64,000 nt of DNA, taken from Bryum argenteum (taxonomy: Eukaryota; Streptophyta; Bryopsida; Bryales; Bryaceae). A program made the position numbers and the translations under genes. Positions 11,528 to 24,355 of the stretch are shown piece after piece. The DNA lies in the NCBI GenBank assembly GCA_037043015.1, contig CM073328.1, positions 7,613,409 to 7,677,408 on the forward strand, written 5' to 3'. The notes under the pieces were generated by a model, which was not told the DNA's origin, did no database searches, and saw only the letters and a program-made list of their open reading frames with translations. The first letter of the stretch is position 1. Every line of letters begins with the position of its first letter.

Positions 11528-14090
11528 TGAAATTTGCAGCAATGGGTCGATTGTGGCATTGGGGTCAATGTATGCAGTCGGCTGTAGGTTGCCCAGAATT
11601 CCAACAAGTAGACTGTAAATATGTGCCGTGTTGGCGTCACAAAGCACTATGCAATCGCTAAATAGCACTGTACGAGATGTGCTTGCGCAAGGAATGGAGG
11701 CTTTGATGGCAGGTGAGTAACATGTTTTAGTGTGAAGTCAACTTGGCAACGCTTCCGGGAAGTAGGATATGCCAACCGCCATCGTATGACATACACAAGT
11801 TCATCTACAGTATGCTCATCTCTTTGAAATGCATTGTTTTGAAAGTTATTGAACTATAAGCCAAAAAAGTTTCATTTGCAATTGATCGAGCTTAAATGCA
11901 CATTAGTTTTTATTCATAATGTTGAAGTCTACAAAAATTGTGACTTAAGTCACAAGTGAGTCTACTAAAATCTCACATCTACATGGAACATATCAACTCT
12001 TTCTGCAAAATTCCACTCAACAACCGAGGTTTGCTATCCTCAAATTGCAGCTTCTCAAAAAATAAAACAGAGCGCATGTCGTAAGTTCATGAGTCAAAAT
12101 TGCAAGGCGGAATGTAAGTCAACGTCAAAATTACCCTGCATCTCAAAGTGAGGTGAACATTAAAACTTCGACTGCATAAGCTTCAACAAACCACCCACAA
12201 CCTCCAAAAATGCTTACAGCTTTGCATCACCGGGTCACCAAAGCTATGTCACAGGCTCTCTGCAAGATCTTCCGACCAAACGAAGAAAGCCACCTGCCAA
12301 CCCCCAAATTCACCACGGAGCCCACTTCTAGTCACATCGACAACTGATACACCACCATCTCAGACCACAACCTACATATTAATTGGCAATGTGTCCACAC
12401 TATGTATATATGTACTACACGGTTACACGCGCCTTCACACTGAAACATGCCACCGCAGCCAGAATACATCTGCCGGGTAGTCTGGTTGCAAACCACATAA
12501 CGTCTACGCATCACAGGGTGGCCCTGAGTAAAATGGAACTGTTCTCCTCCCAAGTTCAGTATAACGCCTTGTATGTATCCGACTCTCATTCGGAGCCTGA
12601 TTAAATATTATGCCACGGTGTAGTGTCACAAACTCTGTGAGAAGAGAGGGAGCCCTAGAGCACGACGATCATATGCATATAAGATGTAAGAATTGAGTAA
12701 TTGGGTATCCAAAACAAACATAATGCAACCACTTGTAGAAGTAGAGTTGGATATTGTACCTCTAGCGTTGCTGGTCTACAAGGTCTACGCCGCGCATTTC
12801 CGCTTGATATTGCAACAGTATGGGAGGCGTGGGAAAGTCTATCCGCTCCAGCCCCCCAACGTCCTACATTTGAGTCCTCTCTAATAGAGTCACATGCTGT
12901 AAACAACAAAAACTTTGGTTTGGCATTCATTAAACAAATGATTGGCTACTATACAGCGGCTAAGATGCATTTTGAGCACCAAGTGCCCTTACTCACGTAG
13001 TTGAATGTTCGAAAATCTAGCGAGACTCGGTAGAAAACCTTTTTTGGTCTTTCTACACGTTCTAATTGTCCAAAAGCCACGCTTGAGAAGGTGCATAAAG
13101 AGTCAGGGTGATGTAAAGAAGTTGTTTGTGATAATGACAAGGCCAGCGATTACAATAAGAACCGCATCATCTCCAACCAACTCATCCTTTCTACGCGCGT
13201 TTGAAAGTCCAATTTTCCTCATCCTTGGAAATTAGACCTTCGTAACAATGACGAATTTTGAAATGAATTAATCTTTGCAAATGAGATGATGGAAGAATAT
13301 GTTGAGATTTAAGTAATATTTATTCTTGTTATGTAAGTTTGTAATTTATGGGAATCTTGTTGCAAGCAAGCTTAGAGCTATTATTCTCTATGTTTTAAAT
13401 CTTGTACTCATATGAGTATAAGTTGTATTTGTTCTTGTACAATTAAATCTCGTGATAGTTGTAGACACCTTGTTGTAAAAGAATGCATAATCTTTATCAA
13501 TAAATTGTTTGGAATTACAATCATGGTGATAGACACTCTTTCTAACTCTTGACTTTTATTTCTATCCTAACTAACTCTACAACTAGCTTTCCCAATACCA
13601 ATTCTATTCTAGAATTCTCTTCTAAGTCGTATTAAATAGCTACTTTCTTAAATTCATATCTTTTGTAAATTTGCTTCAATTAGTATAAAAAATGGTTGTC
13701 GATAATATTCTGATGTATAATCTTTTCAATAAACTACAATACTCTTCCCTATAAGTAATCAATAATATTTGATGCCTTCTTAAAGTAAACAAAAGACACT
13801 GTTTACTGTTTTTATTTTCTTTCTAAATTTTTCTATCTATACTAAAGTAGCAAACCAGCCAAACTGTGTAAAGTTCAATTATAACAGTTTGAATCCACAA
13901 ATCCCAAAATGCTACATCAAAAAGACCATGTCGTTAGTTTCTTGATTGGCGTTAGCCATATTTTCTCAAATTCTTATTGACAAATTTGAGATTTTGGATT
14001 TAAATGGGCAAGGCCATTTAAGCCAAGCAAAATATATTTGATCATTTCATAGTTTTGTTTTAAGGACATGGGTGGATATAAACAACTTTT
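11526..14090. other. Intergenic DNA, no gene recognised
   Basis: Several short frames (12332-12589, 12655-12930, 12701-13000) lack recognisable motifs. Bases 13330-13520 are T-rich and end near CAATAAATTG, which looks like a transcript or LTR 3' end, but no partner sequence was found. Confidence 0.4.
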
Positions 14091-14094
14091 TAAA

Positions 14095-16000
14095 TTATGT
14101 AAAATTCTGTGATGTGTGTAGATTCTTGTAACGTAATCTTTGTGATTGTGTCGGAGCGTGGGACACTTCTTGTGCGCACAAAGCTAGTTGTAACTTTTTA
14201 ATTTGTATGTGATCATTTTTGCCTTGCAATTTCTTAAATTTGTGGAAGTCACTTGAATATGAAACGGTCGTTCGTTCGTCCTTAGTCTTATCCAGTTTTT
14301 GAAGTTTTGGAGATGCCTCATGAACCGTTTGGGAAACTTGCTTAATTGCCAACCTTTGTGTAGGCTTTGTAATGTTATGATTTCCTAGTTCATTGGTCAT
14401 ATTTGTAGAACCAATAACCATTGCAGGAACCGCTTTAAAACTCTGTTGTTTGTCTACCATTCTAATCAATTCTTTTGTTTTTATTGAGTCTTTTCGTAAC
14501 CCTCTAATATTCGTGATAATAACAACACGGATAGTATTTATTGTTGTAGGGCTTACCTTAGTCGCCTCAGTGAGTTTGGAAACCCGGGAGTCTTGAAGTG
14601 CTGGATTGGTATCTGCTGACTCAACATATGCATTATCCTCTTTGGGATTAGAATCCTTTTTCTCTATTCTAGTCTCTGTCAAAGCCTCCGCATTTGGGTT
14701 CCAAGCTTTGCCATCAGTGCAGCCGTTGGAGCAGCAACGCTACAACCCTTACGGTTCTCTCATCATTTTTAGGATTGTATCTAAAAGCGTGGCACCATAC
14801 TCCACCACCCCGTCGTGCAACATCCATCTCCTTTGCCATGGAAATGATTGATGCGTGTGTAAGATAATCAGGAACCCTGGCCCCAACTTGGTCTCTTCCA
14901 ATTTCAACATCTGCATGTAGCTACTGTGAAATAATCCTTCGTCATTTTCGTGGCTTTTTCCTTCTCGTCTTTACCTTTTCTTCTCATTCACCTTGTCGCC
15001 TGCTTTGTTGCTTGCAGCGTTTGAGGTAGTTTGCACGGAGGAGATGCCTAAATAATTAGTAGTTGCATCTAGAGCCGCATCGATAAGGTGACCTCCGGCA
15101 CATGAGGTTACCGCTACTTGAGTTTTGCCGACTTGCCGAGCCACCTTGTGTCCTCTAACTCCAAGCCTTGCAGCAGTTTGTACTCGAAATGCTGTAACCT
15201 CCCGTCCAGAAATACGGCTCCCGTAGCAGTAGTAGCATCATGCTCACCTCCTGTGACATCCATGGCTGCCTTGTGAGTTTTAATTTTAGCATTGGTAGTT
15301 TGAATTGCAAGCTCAGTCATGACTCTAGCCTTTGAGTATCGACGTCTACAACCTTTGCAGTATTCTTGGCATTAAGTGCTGAAGTAGTCTTCGTAACTAG
15401 AGCCTGATTCCCCGCTCTTTTGGCACTCATTATCAGCCAAAATCTGATCTCTATTATCACTGGTAAATTTAGGTTCATCTTCGAAATCCACAACTTCTTC
15501 AAAAATTCCTTCATCGGCAGTAGTTGTTAATAAAATTTTTCTTTTCTTTTGCAGTTTCTTTAATAACGGACGCTAGTCAGTCTATTTGTTATTTTTTCTT
15601 GTATTAGCACCTTTACTTTTCTGTTATTTGCAGGCATATTGTCAGAAATAGTGCGTTGATGATGGACTTTTAGGTTGTCATCTTTCTCTGGTCTAGGCCG
15701 CATAGCACCATTAGCATGAAGCTTGTTGATTCTTGTATAAGAAGCAAATGGTGAAGTAATGATTTTAACTACTTTCTTTGCTTGGAAAGTTTCTTTTATT
15801 TGAGATTTTGGTAATTTTAGCGGTGTTGTTGTTATCCTCTTCTTCACCAATTATAATTATTGCAGATGGATCACCTTGTGCTTTAGTTGTATCCTTGAGT
15901 GTATCTGCAGTAAAAACAAAAGTTTCAGCTTCTGCAATTTTAGTTGTTTTATGTTTCACAAAATTATTAGTGGTTCATTGCTATAGTGCAGCAATTTGAA
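14095..16000 (-). other. Decayed Lys/Thr-rich reading frames, downstream of an old integrase
   Basis: The minus strand carries a run of partial frames (14095-14682, 15114-15320, 15317-15514, 15560-15850, 15765-15959). Their products share a bias to Lys, Thr, Ala, Asn and acidic residues. I recognise no domain. They lie on the same strand as, and downstream of, the integrase part of the old Ty3/gypsy fossil at 17.4-22.1 kb. They may therefore be an extra reading frame of that element, or an unrelated dead gene. The DNA between 16000 and 17400 shows nothing further. Confidence 0.3.
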
Positions 16001-18469
16001 AATTCATAGCATGAGAATCACTTTGTTTAGCAGTCTCTGAAACATTCTTGTAGAATAATTGTGAATCCTCCTGTAAAAGTGAAGACTTTTTATAGTCATT
16101 GAATGAGAGGTCATAATTGCTGGAACAACCTTAGTAGATGTAGCAGCAATTGTTGCCCCAAAATCATTTGTATTAGTGTGAACATTCTAAGTTGTTGATC
16201 AAAAGACACTTCTAATACTTCATCTGTATTTTTTATTTTTTTGTAGAATACAGACCAAATTCTGATTTCACTTAGTATTGCCAATGTATGGTTGTATATG
16301 TCTTTGAAACTATAATTAGAATTTCGGGAGAGTCTAATTTTTGTTAATCTTTGTGTGAAGTAAAATTATTGGGTAAAACTTGTTCCTTCTTCATTGTCCT
16401 GGACAAATTTACATCATCACTTAATGACTACTATAAATTGACTTCTATTGCATCAACTAGAATTGTTGCACTTGTTCTTTTAGACAAACTTTCTTGCACA
16501 TTGTTCATATCTTTTATTTTTTTAAGTAGTTATTGATAAGAGAGAGAATACCTCCCTTTTGAAATTCTTTTTGGAGACATGAAGCTTGTGAAGTAGATTG
16601 GGGGATAAAGTCTTAACTTAGACAATATGAATGTAAAATGTATACCTAACTTTGTTTGAATCAAGTTGAGAGGATTTTTGTTTAACTTCAATTTGATTCT
16701 TTTTAATTCAAAATATATCTGTTGCATGAAAATGGTGAACAATCCACAAACTTCCTATCAAGTGCATCTTGCATGGACTTTGCCAAATTAAATCATACTT
16801 CACCAATTTTTTATCTAAAAGTCATGATTGCACTTATGAATTTCACAACTCTTCTTATTTTTTCATTATAACACATGTTGGAATTAACCTCATTTGGTTG
16901 TTTTCTGTGTGGTTTTGAAAGTGTAAATTAAAACTTTGTCGATGGAAGCTTGAGATGTAAATTAAACATGTTTGCAAAAAATTCCATATGATTAGGTGGA
17001 ATAATAGAGCAAAGTTTATGATTCACCTTTGTGGTTTTTGCATCTTGTTCAAGGTTTAAAAATGCCTCTTGTGAGAGTGACATGCATGTAATCTCATGGC
17101 CTTCAAAATTAATTGTTTCTTGGCATTGAAGCCATTTCTCACACTTGGAATTGATCCAAGGTACAACTAAATATTGTTCATGCTAATAATAGTAAGAAAA
17201 TATGAATTTTTTGAAATTTGCACTCTTGAAAATAAGAATGGTGTGAAAAAAGACCAAACACTTTTTTCTTATAATAATAAGAAATTTAAAGAAAACTTAA
17301 CTTCCTTATAACTAATTTATTTACTAACTTTGTAAATATTAAAGGAGTTAATTAGAGTATAGTAAATCAAACAGTTCATAAAAATTGAAATATCATACTT
17401 GTTAAAGGTTCTGAAACATTGCAAGGGGATGAATCATAATAATGCCTTCGCTTATGCACATTCACTCGTACTGTTAACCCATTAACTTCTAATAGTGCAA
17501 TTTTCCTCTTTACATATACTTTGATGATTTGATATGGCCCAAAATATATGGTAACAGGTTTGCCTTTTTTGTTTATTGACAGATTTAAGCCATAATACTA
17601 AGTCTCTTGCTTTACATCGATTGCTTGTTTCTAAGTTCATTTTATGTGAATTTTGTAGCAATTGCCATATGTTTGGAATAACATTGTATATACATTTAGA
17701 GCATTATCCTCTCTCAGAAAAATTTAGTGTTCTTCGTTTAATATGATCGTGTCGAATTTTTTGAAGTAATTGTATTTTCGTCATATTATTCTCTGCTATA
17801 GTATGTTTAATATCCAATTCTCTTAATTGTTGGATTTGATATTCCAAAGGTGCATATATTGACAAAGAACTTGGATCACTAGGGGTTTGTCCTTTCTTAT
17901 ATTTAATAGGAAGTAAAGCTCCAGTTTCAAATACTAATGAAAGCGGTGTATGTCGTGTAATCACTTTGTAATCTGTTCAATATGTCTTAAGTAAGTGCAG
18001 AGGATAAATTTTGATCCCAATCTGTTTGTTTAGCATTTACTGATTTTTTAAATATTGCTTTAAGTGCTTTGTTTGTAGATTCGGCTTTTCTATTTTCTTG
18101 TAGATAGCAAGTAGTCAATTACGATGCTGGATGTTTAATTCAATAGTCAATAAGTGTATTGTCTCCTTTAGAAAATGAGTGCCTTAATCCTTAACTAACT
18201 CAATGGGACATCCATAACGGGTTATAATTTCTTCATAAAGAACTTCAGCGGTAGAGTTAGCGGTGTTGTTTTTTAATGCACGTGCTTCAACCCATTTCGA
18301 TGTGTAATCTGTTACAGTTATTATGTACTTCTTTTAAGTATGTCTTAAAATAGGTTGAATTGATTCCATAAAATCAATTTCCCATCTTTAAAAAACTTTC
18401 ATTAGTAAGATGGGATGCAAAAGATTTCAGTCTGGTATTGACCTACCAATATTCTTTTGACATATATTA

Positions 18470-18651
18470 TGTTAGAACTAGGAGCGTAACCTAGCGTGGA
18501 ACTAGGGGTAGTTGAAGGCAGTTAGCAGTTAGCGGTTGGAACTGTTGGCTTCATGTATAAATGCCAGTGAAGGAGTCTCCTCCTTCACTGGACATTTCGT
18601 CAATTCTATTGAATACATGTTTACTTCTATCTCTCTTGCCCATGTCTAACA
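18470..18651 (+). repeat. 5' LTR of the chromovirus
   Basis: 182 bp, TGTTAG...TCTAACA. It contains a TATAAATG box and shares most of its length with the 3' copy, including the pyrimidine-rich end TCTATCTCTCTTGCCCATG. Confidence 0.9.
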
Positions 18652-21602
18652 TAATGTCGAGTTTTAGTTATGATTTTTACGAGTTTAGTGAGCAGAGTTG
18701 AGAAGGAGCGAGGTCTTTGTGATGCAGATGCAGTTGCGGTACGCGGTGCGCCTAGGGTGCAGCAAGAAGTAGCGGTGTTCATGGTAGCAGGAGTGGCTGG
18801 AAGGTTTTCAGAGGTGCGGCCGTGAGTTGATACGAACATGGAGCAGATAAAGGAAGTGCAAGCATTTCTGGTGCATGACAAACTTCTATCGACGATTCAT
18901 GACGAGTGACACATTCCAGCGCATCAAAGACCAAGGCATTGCTGTGATTTCGTGAGGATGCAGAGCATGATCAACTTGTCCTCACATTGAGACAAAACTG
19001 GAGTGCTGCATGCTACCGGCCACAATCTTATCAGGATGGCCGTTATCATCATCCTCATCTTCTTCATTGTCTTTGTCTGGTTGGGCTTCGTCATATTCCT
19101 CCTCGCCTTCAAATGAGCCTCATCCTTCAAGCTTCAGCATGTGCCCCGGCCCAGTTTCAGGCTCACATGCAGACAATATTTGGGGACCTGCTTGACATAT
19201 TAGTAGTGATTTACCTGGACGACATACTAATCTTTTCCAAGACATTGGAGGAACACCGACCGGTGGTTCGCGAAGTACTACGGCGCCTCCAACAACATGG
19301 GCTTTATGCAAAGTTATCTAAATGTGAGTTCCATAAGGAGTTCGTGGAATTTCTGGGGCTTACAGTGGTCTCGAGCCGCGGGCTTGAGATGTGTCAAGAC
19401 AAGGTAATCGCCCTTAAGAATTCGCCTACCTCGAAGAACCTTAGAGAAGTACAGGCTTTCTTAGGATTTGCAAACTTCTATCGCCGGTTCATTGCTGATT
19501 ATTCACGGATATTGGTGCCTCTGACCTAGCTTACTCGAAAGGATCAACCATTTTCATGGACCCCAGCAACGGAGGCCGCTTCTAGTGAGCTCCGTCGACG
19601 GTTTACGGAAGCCCCGGTCCTACTTCATCCACAGTTTGAAAAGCCTTTTGTCTTGTAAACTGATGCCTCTGACACCGCCACCTGGGAGATATTGTCTCAG
19701 TACGGCTCCGACGGTCTTCTACACCCGTGTGCATATCGCAGCTCGAAGATGTCCGCAGCTGAGGAGAACTACAACATTTACGACAAAGAAGTGCTCAACA
19801 TTATGTTGGCTTTTCAGGATTGGCAGGTATACCTTGAGGGGTCACCCCATCAAATCCGGGTGATCTCCGACCATAAGAATTTAGAGCAATTCTTGACAAC
19901 TAAGGTTCTGAACCGCCGACAAGCGCGGTGGTAAAAACTACTCTCTGCATATAAATTTGTTATTGAACATTGTCCTGGAGCACTGAATGGACGAGCTGAC
20001 ATGCTCTCCCGAAGATTTGATACGACTACGGTAAACGACAACAACACAAGACCGCTATTGCGATTAGCGATGCTGGAGGCAATGGAACCAGTTTGGTCGG
20101 ATGATCGGATCTTTCAGCATATCAAAGAGACTCTCCTATTAGACCCAACACTGGGGCCAATCCAAGGATTCTTGACAACGGGCTTCGGAGAAACCCCCGC
20201 ACAATTACGCCGTCAGCTACAGGACTATCCCCTTCGTGAAGGAGTTCTGTTTTTCCAGGAGGAAATAATGGTCCCAGATGACAAGGAACTACGACAACAA
20301 GTACTTCGCTCTCGCCATGACGCACGCGCAGCTGGACATTTAAGACGCGCCAAGACGGTGGATCTGGTGGCTCGCACATATTATTGGCCATCACGGACCA
20401 AATATGTCCACCGTTATGTCGACGGTTGTGACACCTGCCAGAGGTCCAAACCCACTCGACACCCCCGCTACGGACTTCTTCGGCCGATTCCAGCCGCAGA
20501 TTCTCCATGGAAGAGAGTTACAACCGATTTCATCGTCAAGCTTCCCCAGAGCGCGGGATATGACGCGATTATGGTGGTTGTCGACAAAAATACGAAGCGC
20601 GCCCACTTTGTTCCCATTACAGAAGCTATGGACTCGGCTGGTACCGCCAAGCTCTACTTACAACATGTTTGGAAACACCATGGTTCGCCGACTGAGCTCA
20701 TCTCTGATCGCGGCGCAGTATTTGTCTCAAAGTTCATGCGACGCCTTCACGAACTCCTACGCATTCAACCGGCTCCAACAACGACGTTTCATCCTGAGTC
20801 CGATGGCCAGACAGAAAGAGTGAACCAATACTTGGAACAAATCCTCCGCATGTTTACAACAAAACGGCAGGACGACCAGGCCGACTTCCTCCCAGTGGCA
20901 GAGTTTGCATTCAGCAGCTCCGCCCACTCTGCAACCGGCTTCTTCCCTTTTTATGCGACCTACGGTTACCATCCAAATATGTCTATTAACAATCCTACGA
21001 CATCGTCGGTCCCGGCCGCAGAAGATAGAGTTTGGTTGTTACACCAAGTCCACGAGGAGATCAAGACAATGATTCAGATTGCAGGAGAGTATGCTAAGAG
21101 GCATTATGACCGCCACGTACATGATGCGCCAAAATACCGTGTGGGCGACAAGGTACTGCTTCACAGTGAACATATTGCGACGACATCCCCGTCGAAGAAG
21201 TTAGGACCTAAGTTCTTAGGGCCATTTCCGGTCATCTCTAAACTCTCCGACTTGGTTTATGGTGTGAAGCTACCTCACACCCTTTGCATTCATGATGTAT
21301 TCCATGTAGCAGTTTTGGAGCCCTATCGTTTCGATTCAATTTCGGGCCGGCAACAACGACCACCCCCTCCTGTCATCACCCCGGAAGGTGAAATGGAGTA
21401 GGAGGTTCGCCAAGTGCTGGATTCCCAAATTGTTGGACGGGGCCATCGTTTGCAGTACTTGGTATCTTGGCAAGGGTATGGACCTGAACAAGACTCATGG
21501 GAGCCCGCGGGTCATTTACGCAACGCTCCGCTCATGGTTGAGGCACTCCACAGATTACATCCAAATGCCCCTTGTCCAGGAGCTAGACCTAAGGGGGGGT
21601 AA

Positions 21603-21795
21603 TGTTAAAACTAGGAGGGTAACCTAGCGTGGAACTAGGGGTAGTTGAAGGTAGTTAGCAGTTAGCGGTTCGAACTGTTGGCTTCATGCTGGCTTCATGT
21701 ATAAATGCTAATGAAGGAGTTCCCTCCTTTATTGGACATTTTGTCAATTCCATTGAATACATGTTTACTTCTATCTCTCTTGCCCATGTCTCACA
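21603..21795 (+). repeat. 3' LTR of the chromovirus
   Basis: 193 bp, TGTTAA...TCTCACA. It carries an extra direct copy of GGCTTCATGCT just before the TATAAATG box, which the 5' LTR lacks. Most single differences between the two LTRs are C/T or G/A, as expected for methylated plant repeats. Confidence 0.9.
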
Positions 21796-22149
21796 TTTTA
21801 CAATTCTTGCAATTTTCATAAACATTTTTCTTTAAATCTGGCCACTAATATATGCAGTTAATAATTTATACAAATCTATTGCAGCTGAGAAATGTCCTCT
21901 TCTAGGTCTTTCATGTGCTTTTTACGATGCTTCTTGTAATAGGTCCCGGCACGCATAATCGTTGTCGAGTGTTCGAACATTTCTTAATTAATCGTCCGAT
22001 TCTACCCAAATGGAAAAATATGCTTCTTATTGCAATTTGCTTACAAACATTTGAAGGTACATTTGTTGGTATTTGTCCAATTTGTAAGTAGTTGATTATT
22101 AGTTTTCTCCAGAATGAGACTATGGGAAGTTCACGCACTTTTTCATCCG

Positions 22150-24122
22150 AGGTGACTTGAAGAATAAATAGACTAGTATCTTGAAATAAATCTAAAATGC
22201 ATGGCCGTCAACAAAATTGTGCTCACTCGGTAAGTACTCAGGATCTCACACAAGGACACCAAGAGGACTCGCTCTTGGATAGAAAAATTGGACATTAAGT
22301 GGTGTCGTTGTCATCGGATCCTTGCTTGCACTTCTATAATGTAACATTGATTGTGTCAATGCCTCAACTTCAATGGCCGCATCGGCTATTGCAGTCCTGT
22401 CTATCAAAACTTTGCCTTCAACGGGCTTCCTCACTCTGCCATCCATGGCAAGAATCTAGGCTCTCCACAAAATACGACTCCTTTGGCCCAACAAAATTTG
22501 GGGGTGGCTCCCAATCCAAAGGTGCCTCCATAATATTTATCAACTGTCCGACCGATCGGGAAGCTTGTCAGACCCACATTATCCGGTTTGCCCAACCCTG
22601 CTCCCGGACGACTCGCACTCTTGACGCGCTAACACTACTCGCCCGTCTGGTTCTCCATTGGATCCTCCAAGCGCCTCATCGCCTTGCCTTGTCCTCTTTG
22701 TTTATGGCTCACGTTTCCATGGAGAGCAACTTTCAACTCCTATTGATTCACGATAACGATTGAAGGATCTCGTAACATTCACGATAGTTGTGGTATCCCT
22801 TTGAGGTAGAGGATAAACAGTTCTTTCCCATTCATGAAGCTTGTACACTCCCAAGTGTAGGCAGTGATTGTCTGACTTTGAGAAACCATCACTACGCACT
22901 CTTAGCTCCCTAATAGGGGATTTGACCAGAATGCGGCCACCTGTAATGCATACCATGAAGCTTAAAGTGATGCGCAAGAGACGGATGTGGTGCTCGGTTG
23001 TTCTATAGTAGTGTCCTTGATAATGTGGTGGATAGAGCGACTGCAGTTGTGGTCTACGAGCCCTCTGTCTTGGCTATTATTCGTCTTCGCAATTCTTCTG
23101 CCAGTGCGCTCCACGCTTCCTCGCATCCGACATCAACCGTGCCATATTTGTCAACTTAGGGCTCAAGAGATAGCAATTCTCTAATGAAGAAGTTCACCTG
23201 ACTTCTAAAACCCATGTGGATCGTTCTCCTCGCAACGCTTCGTCCATTTTAAAATGTGTTGTTCGTGACTACAAAAAGGTAGTGGAGCCAAATATAATTG
23301 GAAGTAGGGGAGGGCAAGGGGATCCTACACATCCACTTGACATTCACAAGTCTTACAATGCGTTGAGCTTGCCTTGAGCTTGTACCACGCAAAATTGCCC
23401 AACTGAGTAAAACCTCTGCCTCTACTTCTTAATAAACTAGGGTATTAGGTACCACCATTGCAGCCATCACTTAGATATGCATCACTTCTTCACTTCCCAA
23501 CACACGCGCGACAAATAACCAAGCACAACATGAAATGAACAATCGCACCGGCACGGAGCAACTACTGTGACTTCCACTAAAAAGTATCATAGTTGTGTCA
23601 TGTGTTATGGGTGAGTGAGAAAGTCCAACAAATATCTCTCATTTGTGCGACTACCTACAAATTGGTACAAACACAACACTTCATAATACAAATTGCATCG
23701 TGTAGTCCCCTCTTGCAACAAAATTTTCTACTAGAATGTCACTCCACAAACCTTGTCCTCGTGGCGGAATCGCAATGCACCATCTCCCGCCAAAAGCATG
23801 TATTGTTGCCTGCTACTGCCATTCTGCCAACCGCCTCAAGCCCTCAACCACGTTTGCACTCTACAACCTGCACCAACATTGGGTCCCTTGTTGTATACTT
23901 ACCTCGACGTGTCGTATCCCATTAACTATATTCTCCTCGTTGAGTGTTGTTCTACTTCAAATTTTCAAAATTGGAACACATTGTTCTATGCATCTTTTCA
24001 TCGAGAGCAATATTATAGTTTGCAATAAACACTATATCCGCCTCTCTGCTGCCAAAATACGCAAAAATTGCTCACATACGGCAAAAAAATGCTGACATAA
24101 GGGCCTTCGAGCCGTTCAGCTG
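22150..24122. other. Intergenic or old repeat DNA, no gene recognised
   Basis: Composition is less AT-rich than the flanks. Frames at 22299-22763, 22246-22446 (minus) and 23593-23925 carry no recognisable motif. The left part may be further remains of the old gypsy element. Confidence 0.35.
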
Positions 24123-24355
24123 TTAACCCTTAAAGGTCTGAGCGTGTCGTGGCGACCAGTAGAATACAATGTATTTTGGTTGTATTTGGAGTGAATGCAC
24201 ACCTTTAATGGGTTTGAGGTCAAAGGAGAAGTTGACATTCGAATGAACTCGGTTCTAGTGAGCTATTACGATTTCAGTTTAGAGTTTCTTGTTGGTAGCA
24301 AATCCTAATTATACAAGAGCGTACATACTATCCCCAAGGGACTTTTAAGGGTTAA
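24123..24355. mobile_element. piggyBac-like MITE with TTAA ends
   Basis: The 233-bp element has inverted ends CCCTTAAAGGTC.. (left) and the complement of ..GACTTTTAAGGG (right), each flanked by TTAA (24123-24126, 24352-24355). TTAA targets with CCC-starting ends are the hallmark of the piggyBac superfamily. The interior is non-coding. A related end sits at 42529 and a larger relative at 41189-41969. Confidence 0.7.

Larger units (their letters stand above)
18470..21795 (+). mobile_element. Chromovirus-type Ty3/gypsy retrotransposon, internally deleted, broken
   Basis: Two direct terminal repeats (18470-18651 and 21603-21795, starting TG and ending CA) bound an internal region with, in order, the C-terminal half of reverse transcriptase (YLDD box near 19210), RNase H (about 19560-19990), integrase (about 20000-21390) and a chromodomain (about 21400-21600). 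A G-rich polypurine tract (AAGGGGGGGT) directly precedes the 3' LTR. Gag, protease and the start of reverse transcriptase are absent, so at about 3.3 kb it is well short of a full element, with a few further interruptions. Flanks TATTA and TTTTA fit a 5-bp target duplication with one change. The LTRs differ at roughly a dozen sites plus an 11-bp duplication, so it is not young. Confidence 0.85.
17440..22140 (-). mobile_element. Old Ty3/gypsy fossil (pol: spacer and integrase), split by a younger element
   Basis: On the minus strand, 22140-21796 carries the region that precedes integrase and its zinc-binding start. 18469-17440 carries the catalytic core (recognisable TDYTSKWVEARAL-type stretch), the region around RHTPLSLVFETGALLPIKY, and a C-terminal part near FGPYQIIKVYV. 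Between these blocks sits the plus-strand chromovirus at 18470-21795. The element is clearly broken, with many interruptions, and no LTR was identified at either side, so its true ends are unknown. It is the older of the two by nesting. Confidence 0.7.

Noticed and set aside
11243-11668. 141-residue minus frame with poly-Phe and poly-Leu
   Set aside because: Created by the (GAA)n and poly(A) tract at 11473-11525.
13330-13530. T-rich stretch ending near AATAAATTG, candidate LTR for the old minus-strand gypsy element
   Set aside because: No second copy on the other side of the element and no TG..CA borders could be fixed.
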